A stretch of DNA of 64,000 nt from assembly GCF_002803085.1 (NCBI RefSeq), contig NZ_NNBJ01000007.1, positions 248,001 through 312,000 of the forward strand, written 5' to 3'. Below the pieces are notes generated by a model. It worked only from the letters and a program-made list of their open reading frames with translations, made no database searches and was not told where the DNA came from. A program made the position numbers and the translations under genes. Numbering within the stretch: the stretch's first letter is position 1; each line of letters starts with the position of its first letter. Shown piece by piece: positions 53,550-62,466 of this stretch. Origin of the DNA: Streptomyces sp. CB01201. Its GTDB lineage: Bacteria > Actinomycetota > Actinomycetes > Streptomycetales > Streptomycetaceae.

Positions 53550-53944
53550 GCCTGGAGCGAGTGAACCCCGCCCGGCTGTCCCCGGCGACCGGCTTCAGCC
53601 ACGCCGTCGTCGCCACGGGCTCGCGCCTGGTCTTCCTCGCCGGACAGACCGCGCTGGACGGGGACGGCAAGGTGGTGGGCACCACGCTGCCCGAGCAGTT
53701 CCGCACCGCGCTGACCAACCTCCTGGCGGCGCTGGCCGCGGCCGGGGGGACGCCGGCCGATCTGGCCCGGGTCACCGTGTACGCCACGGATGTCGGTGAC
53801 TACCGGGAGCGGGCCCGCGAACTGGGCTCGATCTGGCGGGAGTTGGCGGGCCGGGACTATCCGGCGATGGCGGTGATCGGCGCGGTGCGGCTGTGGGACG
53901 CCGAGGCCCTGGTCGAGCTGGACGGGTTCGCGGTCCTGGAGTAG
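53546..53944 (+). CDS. RidA-family protein
   Basis: A 132-residue YjgF/RidA fold protein (RLVFLAGQTALDGDGKVV; AAAGGTPADLARVTVYATD; VELDGFAVLE). RidA proteins hydrolyse enamine/imine intermediates. In an aminobenzoyl-CoA pathway it could help release ammonia from the amino-substituted non-aromatic product. The canonical catalytic Arg cannot be placed with certainty. The GTG start overlaps the dehydrogenase stop (GTGA). Confidence 0.88.
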   Translation: MSLERVNPARLSPATGFSHAVVATGSRLVFLAGQTALDGDGKVVGTTLPEQFRTALTNLLAALAAAGGTPADLARVTVYATDVGDYRERARELGSIWRELAGRDYPAMAVIGAVRLWDAEALVELDGFAVLE

Positions 53945-53996
53945 GTACTGGAGCGGCGAGCCGGTCCGAGGGGGGCCCGGTCCGTGGCGGCGCCGC

Positions 53997-55385
53997 TCAC
54001 ACCGCGCCCGGCGAGCCGCCCTCCCGCAGGCCTCCCATCCAGTCCTCGATCCCCGCCGCCGACCTCGGCAGCGCGCCGGACATCAGCCGCGCCCCGCTCG
54101 GCGTGATCACCAGGTCGTCCTCGATGCGTACGCCGAGACCGCGCAGTTCGGGCGGCAGGGTCTCGTCGTCCGCCTGGAGGTAGAGGCCGGGCTCGACGGT
54201 GAGGACCTGGCCCGCCTCCAGCACGCCGTCGAGATAGGTTCCGGCGCGGGCCTTCGCGCAGTCGTGCACGTCCAGGCCGAGCATGTGCCCGCTGCCGCAC
54301 AGCGTGTAGCGGCGGTGCAGCTCGCCCGCGGCGCTCTTCAACACGCCCCACTCGGCGAGCCCTTCGGCGATCACGTTCATCGCGGCCCGGTGGAAGTCGC
54401 GGAAGGCGGCGCCCGGCCGCAGGGCCGCGATGCCCGCGTCCTGCGCCGCCAGGACCAGCTCGTACACCTGGCGCTGGACGGGGGAGAAGCGGCCGGACAG
54501 CGGGAGCGTGCGGGTGATGTCGGCCGTGTACAGGGTGTCGGTCTCCACGCCCGCGTCGAGCAGGAGCAGCTCGCGCGGGTCGAGCCGCCCGTCGTTGCGG
54601 ATCCAGTGCAGCACACAGGCATGGGCCCCGGACGCGGCGATCGTCTCGTACCCGGTGCCGTTGCCCTCGGCGCGGGCCCGCGCCCCGAAGACGCCTTCGA
54701 GCAGCCGCTCGCCCCGCGCATGGCCGAGGGCGCGGGGCAGGGCGCGTACGACGTCCTCGAAGCCCGCCGCGGTGTGGTCGACGGCCAGCTGGAGCTGTGC
54801 CACTTCCCAGGCGTCCTTGATGAGCCTCAACTCGCTGAGACAGGATGCCAGTTCGGGGTCGACGGCGGCGTTGCGGCCCGGCGGGAGGCCGGCCGGTTCG
54901 TCCAGGTGGACGCAGCGGATGCCCGTGAGGCGCTCGGTCTCGGCGAGGTCGGGGCGCCGGCCCACCCAGAACTCGCCGTGGCGGCGGTCGCGGTAGAACG
55001 CGTCGTCGCCCTCGCCGCGCGGCGAGCGCGGCCGCGCGTGGAGGACGGCCTCGTGGCCGGAGCCCGAGGGCTCCAGGACCAGGAAGTGCCCCGGCTGGTC
55101 CTCGCCGGTGAGGCCGGTCAGCCAGGCGTACGCGCTGTGCGGGCGGAAGCGGTGGTCGCAGTCGTTGGAGCGGACCCTCAACTCACCCGCCGGCACGATC
55201 AGTCGCTCGCCCGGGAAGCGCGCGGAAAGGCGTGCCCGGCGGGCTTCCATGACACCGAACCCGGGCACCCGGGTGTCCTCGGGCAGCGGCGTCGGGGCCC
55301 AGCCGCCGCTCATGAAGGCGGCCAGCTCGGGGCCGACCGGCAGATCATGGCTGCCGGTGTTGAGGCGTGCGGGGCGCTCGGCCAT
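53997..55385 (-). CDS. Xaa-Pro aminopeptidase (M24B)
   Basis: A 462-residue metallopeptidase. The N-terminal creatinase-like domain (residues 1-190) is followed by the pita-bread domain, with metal ligands in LLLDAGVETDTLYTADITR (the two Asp), GSGHMLGLDVHD (His), VEPGLY (Glu) and GLGVRIEDD (Glu). It cleaves residues N-terminal to proline or hydroxyproline. It is divergent from two hydroxyproline-catabolism genes, which suggests joint use of Pro/Hyp-rich peptides. Confidence 0.92.
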   Translation of the reverse strand: MAERPARLNTGSHDLPVGPELAAFMSGGWAPTPLPEDTRVPGFGVMEARRARLSARFPGERLIVPAGELRVRSNDCDHRFRPHSAYAWLTGLTGEDQPGHFLVLEPSGSGHEAVLHARPRSPRGEGDDAFYRDRRHGEFWVGRRPDLAETERLTGIRCVHLDEPAGLPPGRNAAVDPELASCLSELRLIKDAWEVAQLQLAVDHTAAGFEDVVRALPRALGHARGERLLEGVFGARARAEGNGTGYETIAASGAHACVLHWIRNDGRLDPRELLLLDAGVETDTLYTADITRTLPLSGRFSPVQRQVYELVLAAQDAGIAALRPGAAFRDFHRAAMNVIAEGLAEWGVLKSAAGELHRRYTLCGSGHMLGLDVHDCAKARAGTYLDGVLEAGQVLTVEPGLYLQADDETLPPELRGLGVRIEDDLVITPSGARLMSGALPRSAAGIEDWMGGLREGGSPGAV

Positions 55386-55407
55386 CGGGTCTCCCGGGGT
55401 GAGTGCA

Positions 55408-55419
55408 GTGCAATTTCAC
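55408..55419. promoter_or_regulatory. GTGCAATTTCAC near-palindrome, candidate operator
   Basis: Ten of 12 positions are symmetric. It lies 22 bp from the aminopeptidase start in the 191-bp divergent region. ATGTCAC is repeated downstream (near 55426 and 55549). Such sites fit a GntR-type regulator, which is not encoded in the window. Confidence 0.35.
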
Positions 55420-55576
55420 ATTACTATGTCACGCTCCACAAGCCGCCGGACAGTCGCCGGCCCCCAACTGGATCCGCCGTCATGGCTGTTGGCGTCGCAG
55501 GGCCCCTGGCCGCAACCCTTGTGGGGCGCCACGACACCTCAGTAAAATGTCACACACCACACTAAGGAGTCCTGCC

Positions 55577-56485
55577 ATGCCGTCCACAGCACCCCGGCGC
55601 GTCCGCCCCTGGCACGGAATGCTCGTCGCCACCGCGCTGCCCCTGCGCTCCGACCTCTCCGTCGACCTCAACTCCTATGCCCAGCACGTGCGGTGGCTGA
55701 TCGACAGCGGCTGTGACGGTGTCGTGCCGAACGGCTCGCTCGGCGAATACCAGACCCTGTCCGACGAGGAGCGGGCCCGCGTCCTGCACACCGCCGTCGA
55801 GGCGGCCGGCGACGGCGACCGCGTGATGGCGGGCGTCGCGGCCTACGGCAGCGCGGAGTCCCGCCGCTGGGCGGAACAGGCGGCCGACGCGGGCGCGGGC
55901 TCGGTGCTGCTGCTCCCGCCGAACGCCTACCGCGCCGACGAGCGCTCGGTGCGCGCCCACTATGCCGAGGTCGCCAGGGCGGGGCTGCCCGTCGTCGCCT
56001 ACAACAACCCGTACGACACCAAGGTCGACCTGACCCCCGCACTGCTGGCCCAGCTCTACGCCGACGGCAGCATCGTCGCCGTCAAGGAGTTCAGCGGCGA
56101 TGTCCGACGGGCCTACGAGATCGCCGAACTCGCCCCGGAACTGGACCTGTTGGCGGGCGCCGACGATGTGCTCCTGGAGCTGGCCCTGGCCGGTGCGGTC
56201 GGCTGGATCGCCGGGTACCCCAACGCGCTGCCCGTCGCCTGCGCCCAGCTCTACCGGGCCGCCGTCGCCGGTGACCTGGCGACCGCCCGGCCCCTCTACC
56301 GCGCGCTGCACCCGCTGCTGCGCTGGGACTCCAAGACCGAGTTCATCCAGGCCATCAAGCTCTCCATGGACCTGGCGGGCCGCCCCGGCGGTCCCGTGCG
56401 GCCGCCCCGCCAGCCGCTCACCGCGGACCAGGACGCCGTGGTGCGCGCCGCCACCGAGAAGGCACTCGCCGAAGGCCACAAGTAG
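55577..56485 (+). CDS. DapA-superfamily lyase, probable 1-pyrroline-4-hydroxy-2-carboxylate deaminase
   Basis: A 302-residue TIM-barrel Schiff-base enzyme. The Lys lies in SIVAVKEFSGD and the Tyr in VVAYNNPYD; VPNGSLGEYQTLSDEE replaces the usual TGTTGE-type motif. Next to a hydroxyproline epimerase this is most likely the deaminase that turns 1-pyrroline-4-hydroxy-2-carboxylate into alpha-ketoglutarate semialdehyde. DapA proper is less likely. The start follows TAAGGAG. Confidence 0.82.
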   Translation: MPSTAPRRVRPWHGMLVATALPLRSDLSVDLNSYAQHVRWLIDSGCDGVVPNGSLGEYQTLSDEERARVLHTAVEAAGDGDRVMAGVAAYGSAESRRWAEQAADAGAGSVLLLPPNAYRADERSVRAHYAEVARAGLPVVAYNNPYDTKVDLTPALLAQLYADGSIVAVKEFSGDVRRAYEIAELAPELDLLAGADDVLLELALAGAVGWIAGYPNALPVACAQLYRAAVAGDLATARPLYRALHPLLRWDSKTEFIQAIKLSMDLAGRPGGPVRPPRQPLTADQDAVVRAATEKALAEGHK

Positions 56486-56505
56486 CCCGCCAGAAAGGGA
56501 AGTCC

Positions 56506-57507
56506 ATGCGGACCCGACACGTCTACCACGCGGTCGACTCGCACACCGAGGGCATGCCGACCCGCGTCATCACCGGCGGCCTGGGCATCATTCCGGGCGC
56601 CACCATGGCCGAGCGGCGGCTGTACTTCATGGAGCACCTCGACCACGTCCGTACGCTCCTGATGTACGAGCCGCGCGGCCACGCCTCCATGAGCGGCGCG
56701 ATCCTCCAGCCGCCGACCCGCCCCGACGCGGACTACGGCGTGCTCTACATCGAGGTCTCCGGCGTGCTCCCGATGTGCGGGCACGGCACGATCGGCGTGG
56801 CCACGGTGCTGGTGGAGACCGGCATGGTCGAGGTCGCCGAGCCCGTCACCACCGTGCGTCTGGACACCCCGGCGGGCCTGGTGAGCGTGGACGTACGGGT
56901 CGAGGACGGCGAGGCCCGCGCGGTCACCCTGACCAACGTCCCGGCGTTCTGCCTGGCGCTGGACCGCAAGGTGACCGTGCCCGGACTCGGCACGGTCACC
57001 TACGACTTGGCCTACGGCGGCAACTTCTACGCCTTCGTCGAACTGGACGCGCTCGGCCTGCCGTTCGCGCGCGAGCGCAAGGACGAGCTGCTCGCCGCCG
57101 GGCTCTCGATCATGGACGCCATCAACGCGGCCGAGCCGCCCGTGCACCCCGAGAACCCGGAGATCGCCGGGGTGAAGCACGTCTATCTCGCGGCCCCGGG
57201 CTCGGACGCGACGCACTCGCGGCACGCCATGGCCATCCATCCGGGCTGGTTCGACCGCTCGCCGTGCGGCACCGGCACCTCCGCGCGGATGGCGCAGCTG
57301 CACGCCCGCGGTGAACTGCCCCTGCACCGCGACTTCACCAACGAGTCGTTCATCGGGACGGAGTTCACCGGCCGGCTCGTCGCCGGAGCGCGAGTCGGCC
57401 GGCTTCCCGCGGTGATTCCCACGGTCACCGGGCGGGCCTGGATCACGGGCACGGCCCAGTACTTCCTGGACCCGGCCGACCCGTTCCCGGCGGGGTTCCT
57501 GCTGTGA
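56506..57507 (+). CDS. 4-hydroxyproline 2-epimerase (proline racemase superfamily)
   Basis: A 333-residue cofactor-independent epimerase with both catalytic cysteines present: Cys in LPMCGHGTIG and Cys in DRSPCGTGTSARMA. It converts trans-4-hydroxy-L-proline to cis-4-hydroxy-D-proline. The start follows GAAAGGGA, 20 bp after the lyase. The D-hydroxyproline oxidase/dehydrogenase and the semialdehyde dehydrogenase of the pathway are not in the window. Confidence 0.92.
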   Translation: MRTRHVYHAVDSHTEGMPTRVITGGLGIIPGATMAERRLYFMEHLDHVRTLLMYEPRGHASMSGAILQPPTRPDADYGVLYIEVSGVLPMCGHGTIGVATVLVETGMVEVAEPVTTVRLDTPAGLVSVDVRVEDGEARAVTLTNVPAFCLALDRKVTVPGLGTVTYDLAYGGNFYAFVELDALGLPFARERKDELLAAGLSIMDAINAAEPPVHPENPEIAGVKHVYLAAPGSDATHSRHAMAIHPGWFDRSPCGTGTSARMAQLHARGELPLHRDFTNESFIGTEFTGRLVAGARVGRLPAVIPTVTGRAWITGTAQYFLDPADPFPAGFLL

Positions 57508-57523
57508 CCGGAAGGGTCGGTCA
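57505..57523. terminator. Hairpin TGACCG/CGGTCA built from both stop codons
   Basis: The stem begins with the epimerase TGA and ends with the complement of the cchA TGA, so the two convergent genes share one small terminator of 6 bp with a 7-base loop. Confidence 0.5.
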
Positions 57524-58468
57524 GGGGCGTTCGGTGAGGTAGCCGCCCATCGACGTGAAGTACTCGGCCGCCGGCAGTTCCCGGCCGTCCTCGGTCCGTA
57601 CCCGGGTGACGGCCAGGCCGTGGTTGCGGCCGGTGCGGGCGTCGGCCCCGGCGACGATCACCACGCCGTCGCCCTCGCGGTAGAAGATCCGGCCCGGGGT
57701 GCCGCCGTACCGGCCCTCGGACACGACGGCGGTGAGCACCTCCAGGCGCCTGCCCCGGTGGAAGGTGAAGGCCGCCGGGTACGGGGCGGACTGGGCGCGC
57801 ACCAGGCGCTCCAAGTCCTCGGCGGACCAGGACCAGTTGATCCGGATGTCCTCCTCGGCCCGCTTGTGGAAGAAGGTGGCCTGCGACCGGTCCTGCTTCG
57901 TGAACTCGGCGCGGCCCGAGGCGATCAGGTCGAGGGCGCCGACGGTGACCGGGGCGATGAGGTCGACCGTCTTGTGGAACAGGTCGGTCGCGGTGTCCGT
58001 CGGACCGACGGCGACCGACTCCTGCCGCACGATGTCCCCGGCGTCGAGGACCTCGTCCATCATGTGCGCGGTGACCCCGACTTCGGATTCGCCGTTGATG
58101 AGCGCCCAGATCAGCGGCGAGAAGCCGGCGTACTTGGGCAGCAGCGAGTCGTGCACGTTGAGGGTGCCGTGCGGGGGCAGGGTGTAGATGCGCGGCGGTA
58201 TCCAGGTGCGCCAGTTGTTGGCGACGATGATGTCCGGGTCCGCCTCCTTGAGCAGCTGGAACAGCTCCTCGTCGTCGGGGCGGTTGCGGATGACGACCGG
58301 AACGCCGTGTTCTTCGGCGAGTTCGGCGACCGAGTCGCTCCAGATCTTCTCGTAGGCGTGCTCGCTCCGGGGGTGGGTCACGACCATCACGACGTCGTGC
58401 TCGGAGTCCAGGAGCGCCTTCAGGGTGCGATGGCCCCAGGTCTGATAGCCGAACATGACGACCCGCAT
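57521..58468 (-). CDS. cchA: Formyltransferase for N5-hydroxyornithine (coelichelin)
   Basis: A 315-residue methionyl-tRNA formyltransferase homologue with the catalytic set Asn104, His106 (LNVHDSLLPKYAG) and Asp142 (DEVLDAGDI), followed by a C-terminal OB-like domain. In coelichelin biosynthesis it formylates N5-hydroxy-L-ornithine using 10-formyl-THF. It is divergent from the ornithine monooxygenase across two iron boxes, as in the S. coelicolor cch cluster. The start follows GGAGGAA. Confidence 0.93.
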   Translation of the reverse strand: MRVVMFGYQTWGHRTLKALLDSEHDVVMVVTHPRSEHAYEKIWSDSVAELAEEHGVPVVIRNRPDDEELFQLLKEADPDIIVANNWRTWIPPRIYTLPPHGTLNVHDSLLPKYAGFSPLIWALINGESEVGVTAHMMDEVLDAGDIVRQESVAVGPTDTATDLFHKTVDLIAPVTVGALDLIASGRAEFTKQDRSQATFFHKRAEEDIRINWSWSAEDLERLVRAQSAPYPAAFTFHRGRRLEVLTAVVSEGRYGGTPGRIFYREGDGVVIVAGADARTGRNHGLAVTRVRTEDGRELPAAEYFTSMGGYLTERP

Positions 58469-58508
58469 CGGGGTTCCTCCTCAGAAGAGCGAAACAATCA
58501 GGGGCAAG

Positions 58509-58527
58509 TAAAGCAAGGCTTACCTAA
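58509..58527. promoter_or_regulatory. Iron box 1 (DmdR/IdeR type)
   Basis: TAAAGCAAGGCTTACCTAA matches the actinobacterial iron-box consensus TTAGGTTAGGCTCACCTAA mainly in its right half (14 of 19 by hand count). It lies 41 bp upstream of cchA. Confidence 0.65.
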
Positions 58528-58611
58528 CATCGCAACGAGGCCGATTCCGGGGCCGATTGACCCGGAGGTGGGCCCCGTGCCCCTTTTGTCCGGTCGACAG
58601 CTTCGCCGACA

Positions 58612-58630
58612 TCAGGTTAGCCTCACCTAA
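58612..58630. promoter_or_regulatory. Iron box 2 (DmdR/IdeR type)
   Basis: TCAGGTTAGCCTCACCTAA agrees with the consensus at 17 of 19 positions by hand count. It lies 102 bp upstream of cchB and would repress the divergent siderophore promoters when iron is plentiful. Confidence 0.85.
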
Positions 58631-58731
58631 GTTCCACTCGGCTGCCGGTCACCGGTGCGCCTGGACTCCCCCTTTTCCTCACCTCCGACACGACGCCTCA
58701 CCGGCGGCTGTCCCGCACGAACGGGAGTGAC

Positions 58732-60096
58732 ATGTCACAGGCTCTTCCTGGCGACGCACCAGTGATCCACGATCTGATCGGCATCGGCTTCGGCCCGTCG
58801 AACGTGGCCATGGCGATCGCGCTGAGCGAGCACAACGCGCGCGTCGGGAGGCAGGAGGCGGTCACCGCTCACTTCTTCGAGCAGCAGCCGGGCTTCGGAT
58901 GGCACCGGGGGATGCTCATCGACGACGCGACGATGCAAGTGTCCTTCATGAAGGACCTGGTGACGCTGCGGAACCCGACCAGTGAGTACAGCTTCCTCTG
59001 CTACTTGCAGAGCAAGGGACGCCTGATCGACTTCGTCAACCACAAGAACCTCTTCCCGCTCCGGGTCGAGTTCCACGACTACTTCGAGTGGGCCGCGGCC
59101 AAGGTCGACGACCTGGTCTCCTACGGCCACCAGGTCGTCTCCGTCGAACCCGTCGTGCGCGACGGCGTGGTGGAGTACGTCGACGTGACGGCCCGGTCCG
59201 GCGGCGAGGTCGTCACGCACCGCGCCCGCAATCTCATCGTCGGCACCGGACTGCGCCCGGTCATGCCCGAGGGCGTCGAGCGGACCGACCGGGTCTGGCA
59301 CAACTCCGACCTCCTGAAGAAGATCGACGCCCTGGAGGGCACCGACCCCCGGCGATTCGTCGTCGTCGGCGCCGGCCAGAGCGCCGCCGAGAACGTCGCC
59401 TATCTGCACCGCCGCTTCCCCGAGGCCGAGATCTGCGCGGTCTTCTCGCGCTACGGCTACAGCCCGGCGGACGACAGCAGCTTCGCCAACCGCATCTTCG
59501 ACCCGCAGGCCGTCGACGAGTACTTCACGGCGCCGGAGGACGTCAAGCGCCGGCTGATGGGCTACCACGGGAACACCAACTACTCCGTGGTGGACATCGA
59601 CCTCATCGACGACCTGTACCGGCAGGCGTACCAGGAGAAGGTCCTCGGGGCCGAGCGGCTGCGGTTCCTGAACATCTCGCGCCTCACCGGCGTGGCGGAG
59701 ACCCCCGACGGGGTCCGCGCCACCGTCACGTCCCTGGTCACCGGCGAGGAGAGCGTGGTGGACGCCGACGTCGTCGTGTGCGCCACCGGATATCTCCAGG
59801 CCGACGGCCTGGGCCTGCTCGGCGAGGTGGCCGATCGGTGCCACCGCGACGAGCAGGGGCGCGTCCGTGTCGAGCGCGACTACCGGGTGGCGACCGACCC
59901 CGCGGTGCGCTGCGGCATCTACCTCCAGGGCGGCACCGAGCACACCCACGGGATCACCTCGTCCCTGCTGTCCAACACCGCGATACGCGTCGGCGAGATC
60001 CTGGACTCGATCCTCGACCGCGACCTCGCGGAAGCCGTCGGCGGGGCGCGGCCCGTGGCCGGAGCGTCCGGCGGCGTGCCCCAGCCGGCCCGCTGA
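58732..60096 (+). CDS. cchB: L-ornithine N5-monooxygenase
   Basis: A 454-residue flavin N-hydroxylating monooxygenase: FAD motif GIGFGPSNVAMAI (about 18-30), NADPH motif VVVGAGQSAAEN, and the C-terminal ATGY motif (CATGYLQ). It makes N5-hydroxyornithine, the hydroxamate precursor. ATG 58732 follows GGGAGTG. A strong hairpin follows the gene. Confidence 0.95.
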   Translation: MSQALPGDAPVIHDLIGIGFGPSNVAMAIALSEHNARVGRQEAVTAHFFEQQPGFGWHRGMLIDDATMQVSFMKDLVTLRNPTSEYSFLCYLQSKGRLIDFVNHKNLFPLRVEFHDYFEWAAAKVDDLVSYGHQVVSVEPVVRDGVVEYVDVTARSGGEVVTHRARNLIVGTGLRPVMPEGVERTDRVWHNSDLLKKIDALEGTDPRRFVVVGAGQSAAENVAYLHRRFPEAEICAVFSRYGYSPADDSSFANRIFDPQAVDEYFTAPEDVKRRLMGYHGNTNYSVVDIDLIDDLYRQAYQEKVLGAERLRFLNISRLTGVAETPDGVRATVTSLVTGEESVVDADVVVCATGYLQADGLGLLGEVADRCHRDEQGRVRVERDYRVATDPAVRCGIYLQGGTEHTHGITSSLLSNTAIRVGEILDSILDRDLAEAVGGARPVAGASGGVPQPAR

Positions 60097-60115
60097 CCGG
60101 ACCTCCCCAACCGTT

Positions 60116-60154
60116 GCCGTGCCCGGCGGTGTGTTCCCCACCGCCGGGCACGGC
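60116..60154 (+). terminator. 16-bp hairpin between cchB and cchC
   Basis: GCCGTGCCCGGCGGTG (60116-60131) is followed by its exact complement (60139-60154) around a 7-base loop. No T-run follows. It may terminate part of the cchB transcript or stabilise its 3' end, so that transporter genes are expressed at a lower level. Confidence 0.7.
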
Positions 60155-60192
60155 ACCGGTGTGTACGCACCCCGTATGAGAAAGGAACGCCC

Positions 60193-61350
60193 GTGCCCCC
60201 ACGTACGCGCCGCCAAGCCGCCGGCCCGGCCACCGGCAGGGACGAGGTGCCCGAGCGGCCCGGCGTCCGCGTCGGCCAGGACACAACTGCCGTGGCTGCC
60301 CAGCCGGTTGGGCGATCGCCCCTGGCCGGGATCGTCGGGGTCCGGCGCCGGCGCATCGTGGGCCTGGCCGTCGTCGTCGCGGTCCTCGTGGCCGCCTCGG
60401 TGGTCTCCATCGCCGTGGGCGCACGCGCGTTGAGCCCGGCCGAGGTGTGGCACGGGCTGTTCTCGGGAGCGGACGCCGACCAGAAGGCCACCGACATCCG
60501 GCTCATCGTGCAGACCGTGCGGATACCCCGCACGGTGCTCGCCGTCGTGGCGGGCATCGCGCTGGGCGTCGGCGGCGCGCTGATCCAGGGGTTCACCCGC
60601 AACCCCATCGCCGACACCGGCCTGTTGGGGGTCAACACCGGCGCCTCGTTCGCCGTCGTCACGGCGATCTCCCTGCTCGGGCTCACCGACCCGTTCCAGT
60701 ACCTCTGGTTCGCCTTCCTGGGGGCCGCGCTCGCCGGTGTCGTCGTGTTCGGGCTCTCCAGCATCGGCCGGGGCGCCGGGAATCCGCTGACGCTCGCCCT
60801 GGCCGGGCAGGGCGTCACGGTGTTCCTGGCGGCGATGACGACCGCGGTCGCCCTGTCGGACAAGGCGGCCCTGAACGCCCTGCGGTTCTGGAACGCCGGC
60901 TCGGTGGCCGGAGTTCCGTTCCGCGTCATCTGGCCGGTGACCGCCTTCGTCGTGGTCGGTCTCGTGCTGGCCCTGGCCGTGCTGCCCTCCGTGAACCTGC
61001 TCAACCTGGGCGACGACGTGGCGCGCGGCCTCGGCGTGAACATCGCCCTCATCCGGACCGTCGGGATCCTCGCCATCACCCTGCTCGCGGGCGCGGCCAC
61101 CGCGGCGTGCGGGCCCATCGCCTTCCTCGGGCTCATGGTGGCCCACGTGGCCCGGTACCTGGCCGGGCCCGACTACCGCTGGCTGGTGCCGTACGCGGGT
61201 CTGCTCGGCGCGGTCGTCCTGCTGGTCTGCGACATCGTGGGACGCGTCGTGGTGCGCCCGGGCGAGCTGGACGCCGGCGTCCTCGTCGCCCTCCTGGGTG
61301 CCCCGTTCTTCGCGGCCCTGGTCCTGCGAGGAAAGTTCAAGAGCGCATGA
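60193..61350 (+). CDS. cchC: FecCD-type ferric siderophore permease 1
   Basis: A 385-residue integral membrane protein with about nine or ten hydrophobic helices. Conserved segments include RIPRTVLAVVAGIALGVGGALIQGFTRNPIAD, GDDVARGLGVN (coupling to the ATPase) and GPIAFLGLMVAHVARYL. It forms a heterodimer with the next protein to import the ferric siderophore. The GTG start follows GAAAGGA. A 50-residue polar N-terminal extension is present. The stop overlaps cchD. Confidence 0.93.
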   Translation: MPPRTRRQAAGPATGRDEVPERPGVRVGQDTTAVAAQPVGRSPLAGIVGVRRRRIVGLAVVVAVLVAASVVSIAVGARALSPAEVWHGLFSGADADQKATDIRLIVQTVRIPRTVLAVVAGIALGVGGALIQGFTRNPIADTGLLGVNTGASFAVVTAISLLGLTDPFQYLWFAFLGAALAGVVVFGLSSIGRGAGNPLTLALAGQGVTVFLAAMTTAVALSDKAALNALRFWNAGSVAGVPFRVIWPVTAFVVVGLVLALAVLPSVNLLNLGDDVARGLGVNIALIRTVGILAITLLAGAATAACGPIAFLGLMVAHVARYLAGPDYRWLVPYAGLLGAVVLLVCDIVGRVVVRPGELDAGVLVALLGAPFFAALVLRGKFKSA

Positions 61351-62426
61351 ACACACAACAGCGCATGGACACAACCGCGGTGAAGCCGGCGGTGACGCCG
61401 GGAGTGCGGCTCGGCCGCATCTCGTTCGTCTGGCGGCCCCGGGTCGCGCTGGTCACGCTGCTCCTCGCGGCGGCGGCGTTCCTGGTCTTCTGCGTCTCCA
61501 TCGCCGTGGGGGACTTCCCCATCGGGCTGCCCAAGGTCGTCGCCTCGCTCTTCGGCGGGGGCGAGCAGGTGGACCGGTTCGTGATCATGGACCTGCGGAT
61601 GCCGCGGGCCCTGGCCGGGCTGGTCGTGGGGATCGCGCTCGGCGTGTCCGGAGCACTCACTCAGTCCATCGCCCGCAATCCGCTGGCCAGTCCGGACATC
61701 CTGGGCATCACCGGCGGTGCGAGTGCCGTCGCGGTGGGCCTGGTGACGGTGTCGGGCGGAGCCGCGAGCGCGGTGACCGGGTCCCTCGGGCTGTCCGGGG
61801 CGGCGCTCGCCGGCGGGCTGCTCACCGGCCTCCTGGTGTACTTCCTGGCGTGGCGGCGCGGAGTCGACGGCTTCCGGCTCATCCTCATCGGCATCTCGGT
61901 CAGCGCCGTCGCGCAGGCGATCACGACCTGGCTCCTGGTCACCGCCGACATCAAGGACGTGGCGCGGGCCCAGGCGTGGCTGGTCGGCTCGTTGGACAAC
62001 CGGTCCTGGAGCGAGGTGGGGGTGGCCCTGTGGGGGACCCTCGCCGTGCTGGCCGTCGTGGCGTGCGTCGCCTTCCAGTTCAAGCCCCTGCACTTCGGCG
62101 ACGACGTGGCCGCGGGTCTCGGCGTCCGGTACTCCCTGGTACGCGCGGTCCTGTTGCTGTGCGCGGTGCTGCTCGCCGGGTTCGCGGTGAGCGCGGCGGG
62201 TCCGGTGCCGTTCGTGGCCATGGTGGCCCCGCAGGTGGCGATGCGCCTGACGCGGCATCCGACACCGCCGGTGGTGGCCTCGGGCACGGTGGGGGCGCTG
62301 CTGTTGATCGGCTCGGACCTCGTCGCGCGCACCGCGCTGCCGATCACCCTGCCGGTCGGCGTGGTCACCGCCGCGATCGGCGGGCCCTTCCTCATCCACC
62401 TCCTGGTGCGGGCCAACCGCCGCTAG
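61347..62426 (+). CDS. cchD: FecCD-type ferric siderophore permease 2
   Basis: A 359-residue partner permease of the same family. Visible segments are RMPRALAGLVVGIALGVSGALTQSIARNPLASPDILGI, GDDVAAGLGVRYSLVRA and GPVPFVAMVAPQVAMRL. The ATG overlaps the cchC stop (ATGA), consistent with equimolar translation. An iron box follows before cchE. Confidence 0.93.
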   Translation: MNTQQRMDTTAVKPAVTPGVRLGRISFVWRPRVALVTLLLAAAAFLVFCVSIAVGDFPIGLPKVVASLFGGGEQVDRFVIMDLRMPRALAGLVVGIALGVSGALTQSIARNPLASPDILGITGGASAVAVGLVTVSGGAASAVTGSLGLSGAALAGGLLTGLLVYFLAWRRGVDGFRLILIGISVSAVAQAITTWLLVTADIKDVARAQAWLVGSLDNRSWSEVGVALWGTLAVLAVVACVAFQFKPLHFGDDVAAGLGVRYSLVRAVLLLCAVLLAGFAVSAAGPVPFVAMVAPQVAMRLTRHPTPPVVASGTVGALLLIGSDLVARTALPITLPVGVVTAAIGGPFLIHLLVRANRR

Positions 62427-62433
62427 ATGGTAG

Positions 62434-62452
62434 AAAGGTTAGGCAAGCCTAA
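62434..62452. promoter_or_regulatory. Iron box 3, upstream of cchE
   Basis: AAAGGTTAGGCAAGCCTAA is a good iron-box variant, 8 bp after the cchD stop and 14 bp before cchE. It implies a separate iron-controlled promoter or a repressor roadblock inside the transporter operon. Confidence 0.75.
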
Positions 62453-62466
62453 TTAGAGGGGGAGTC

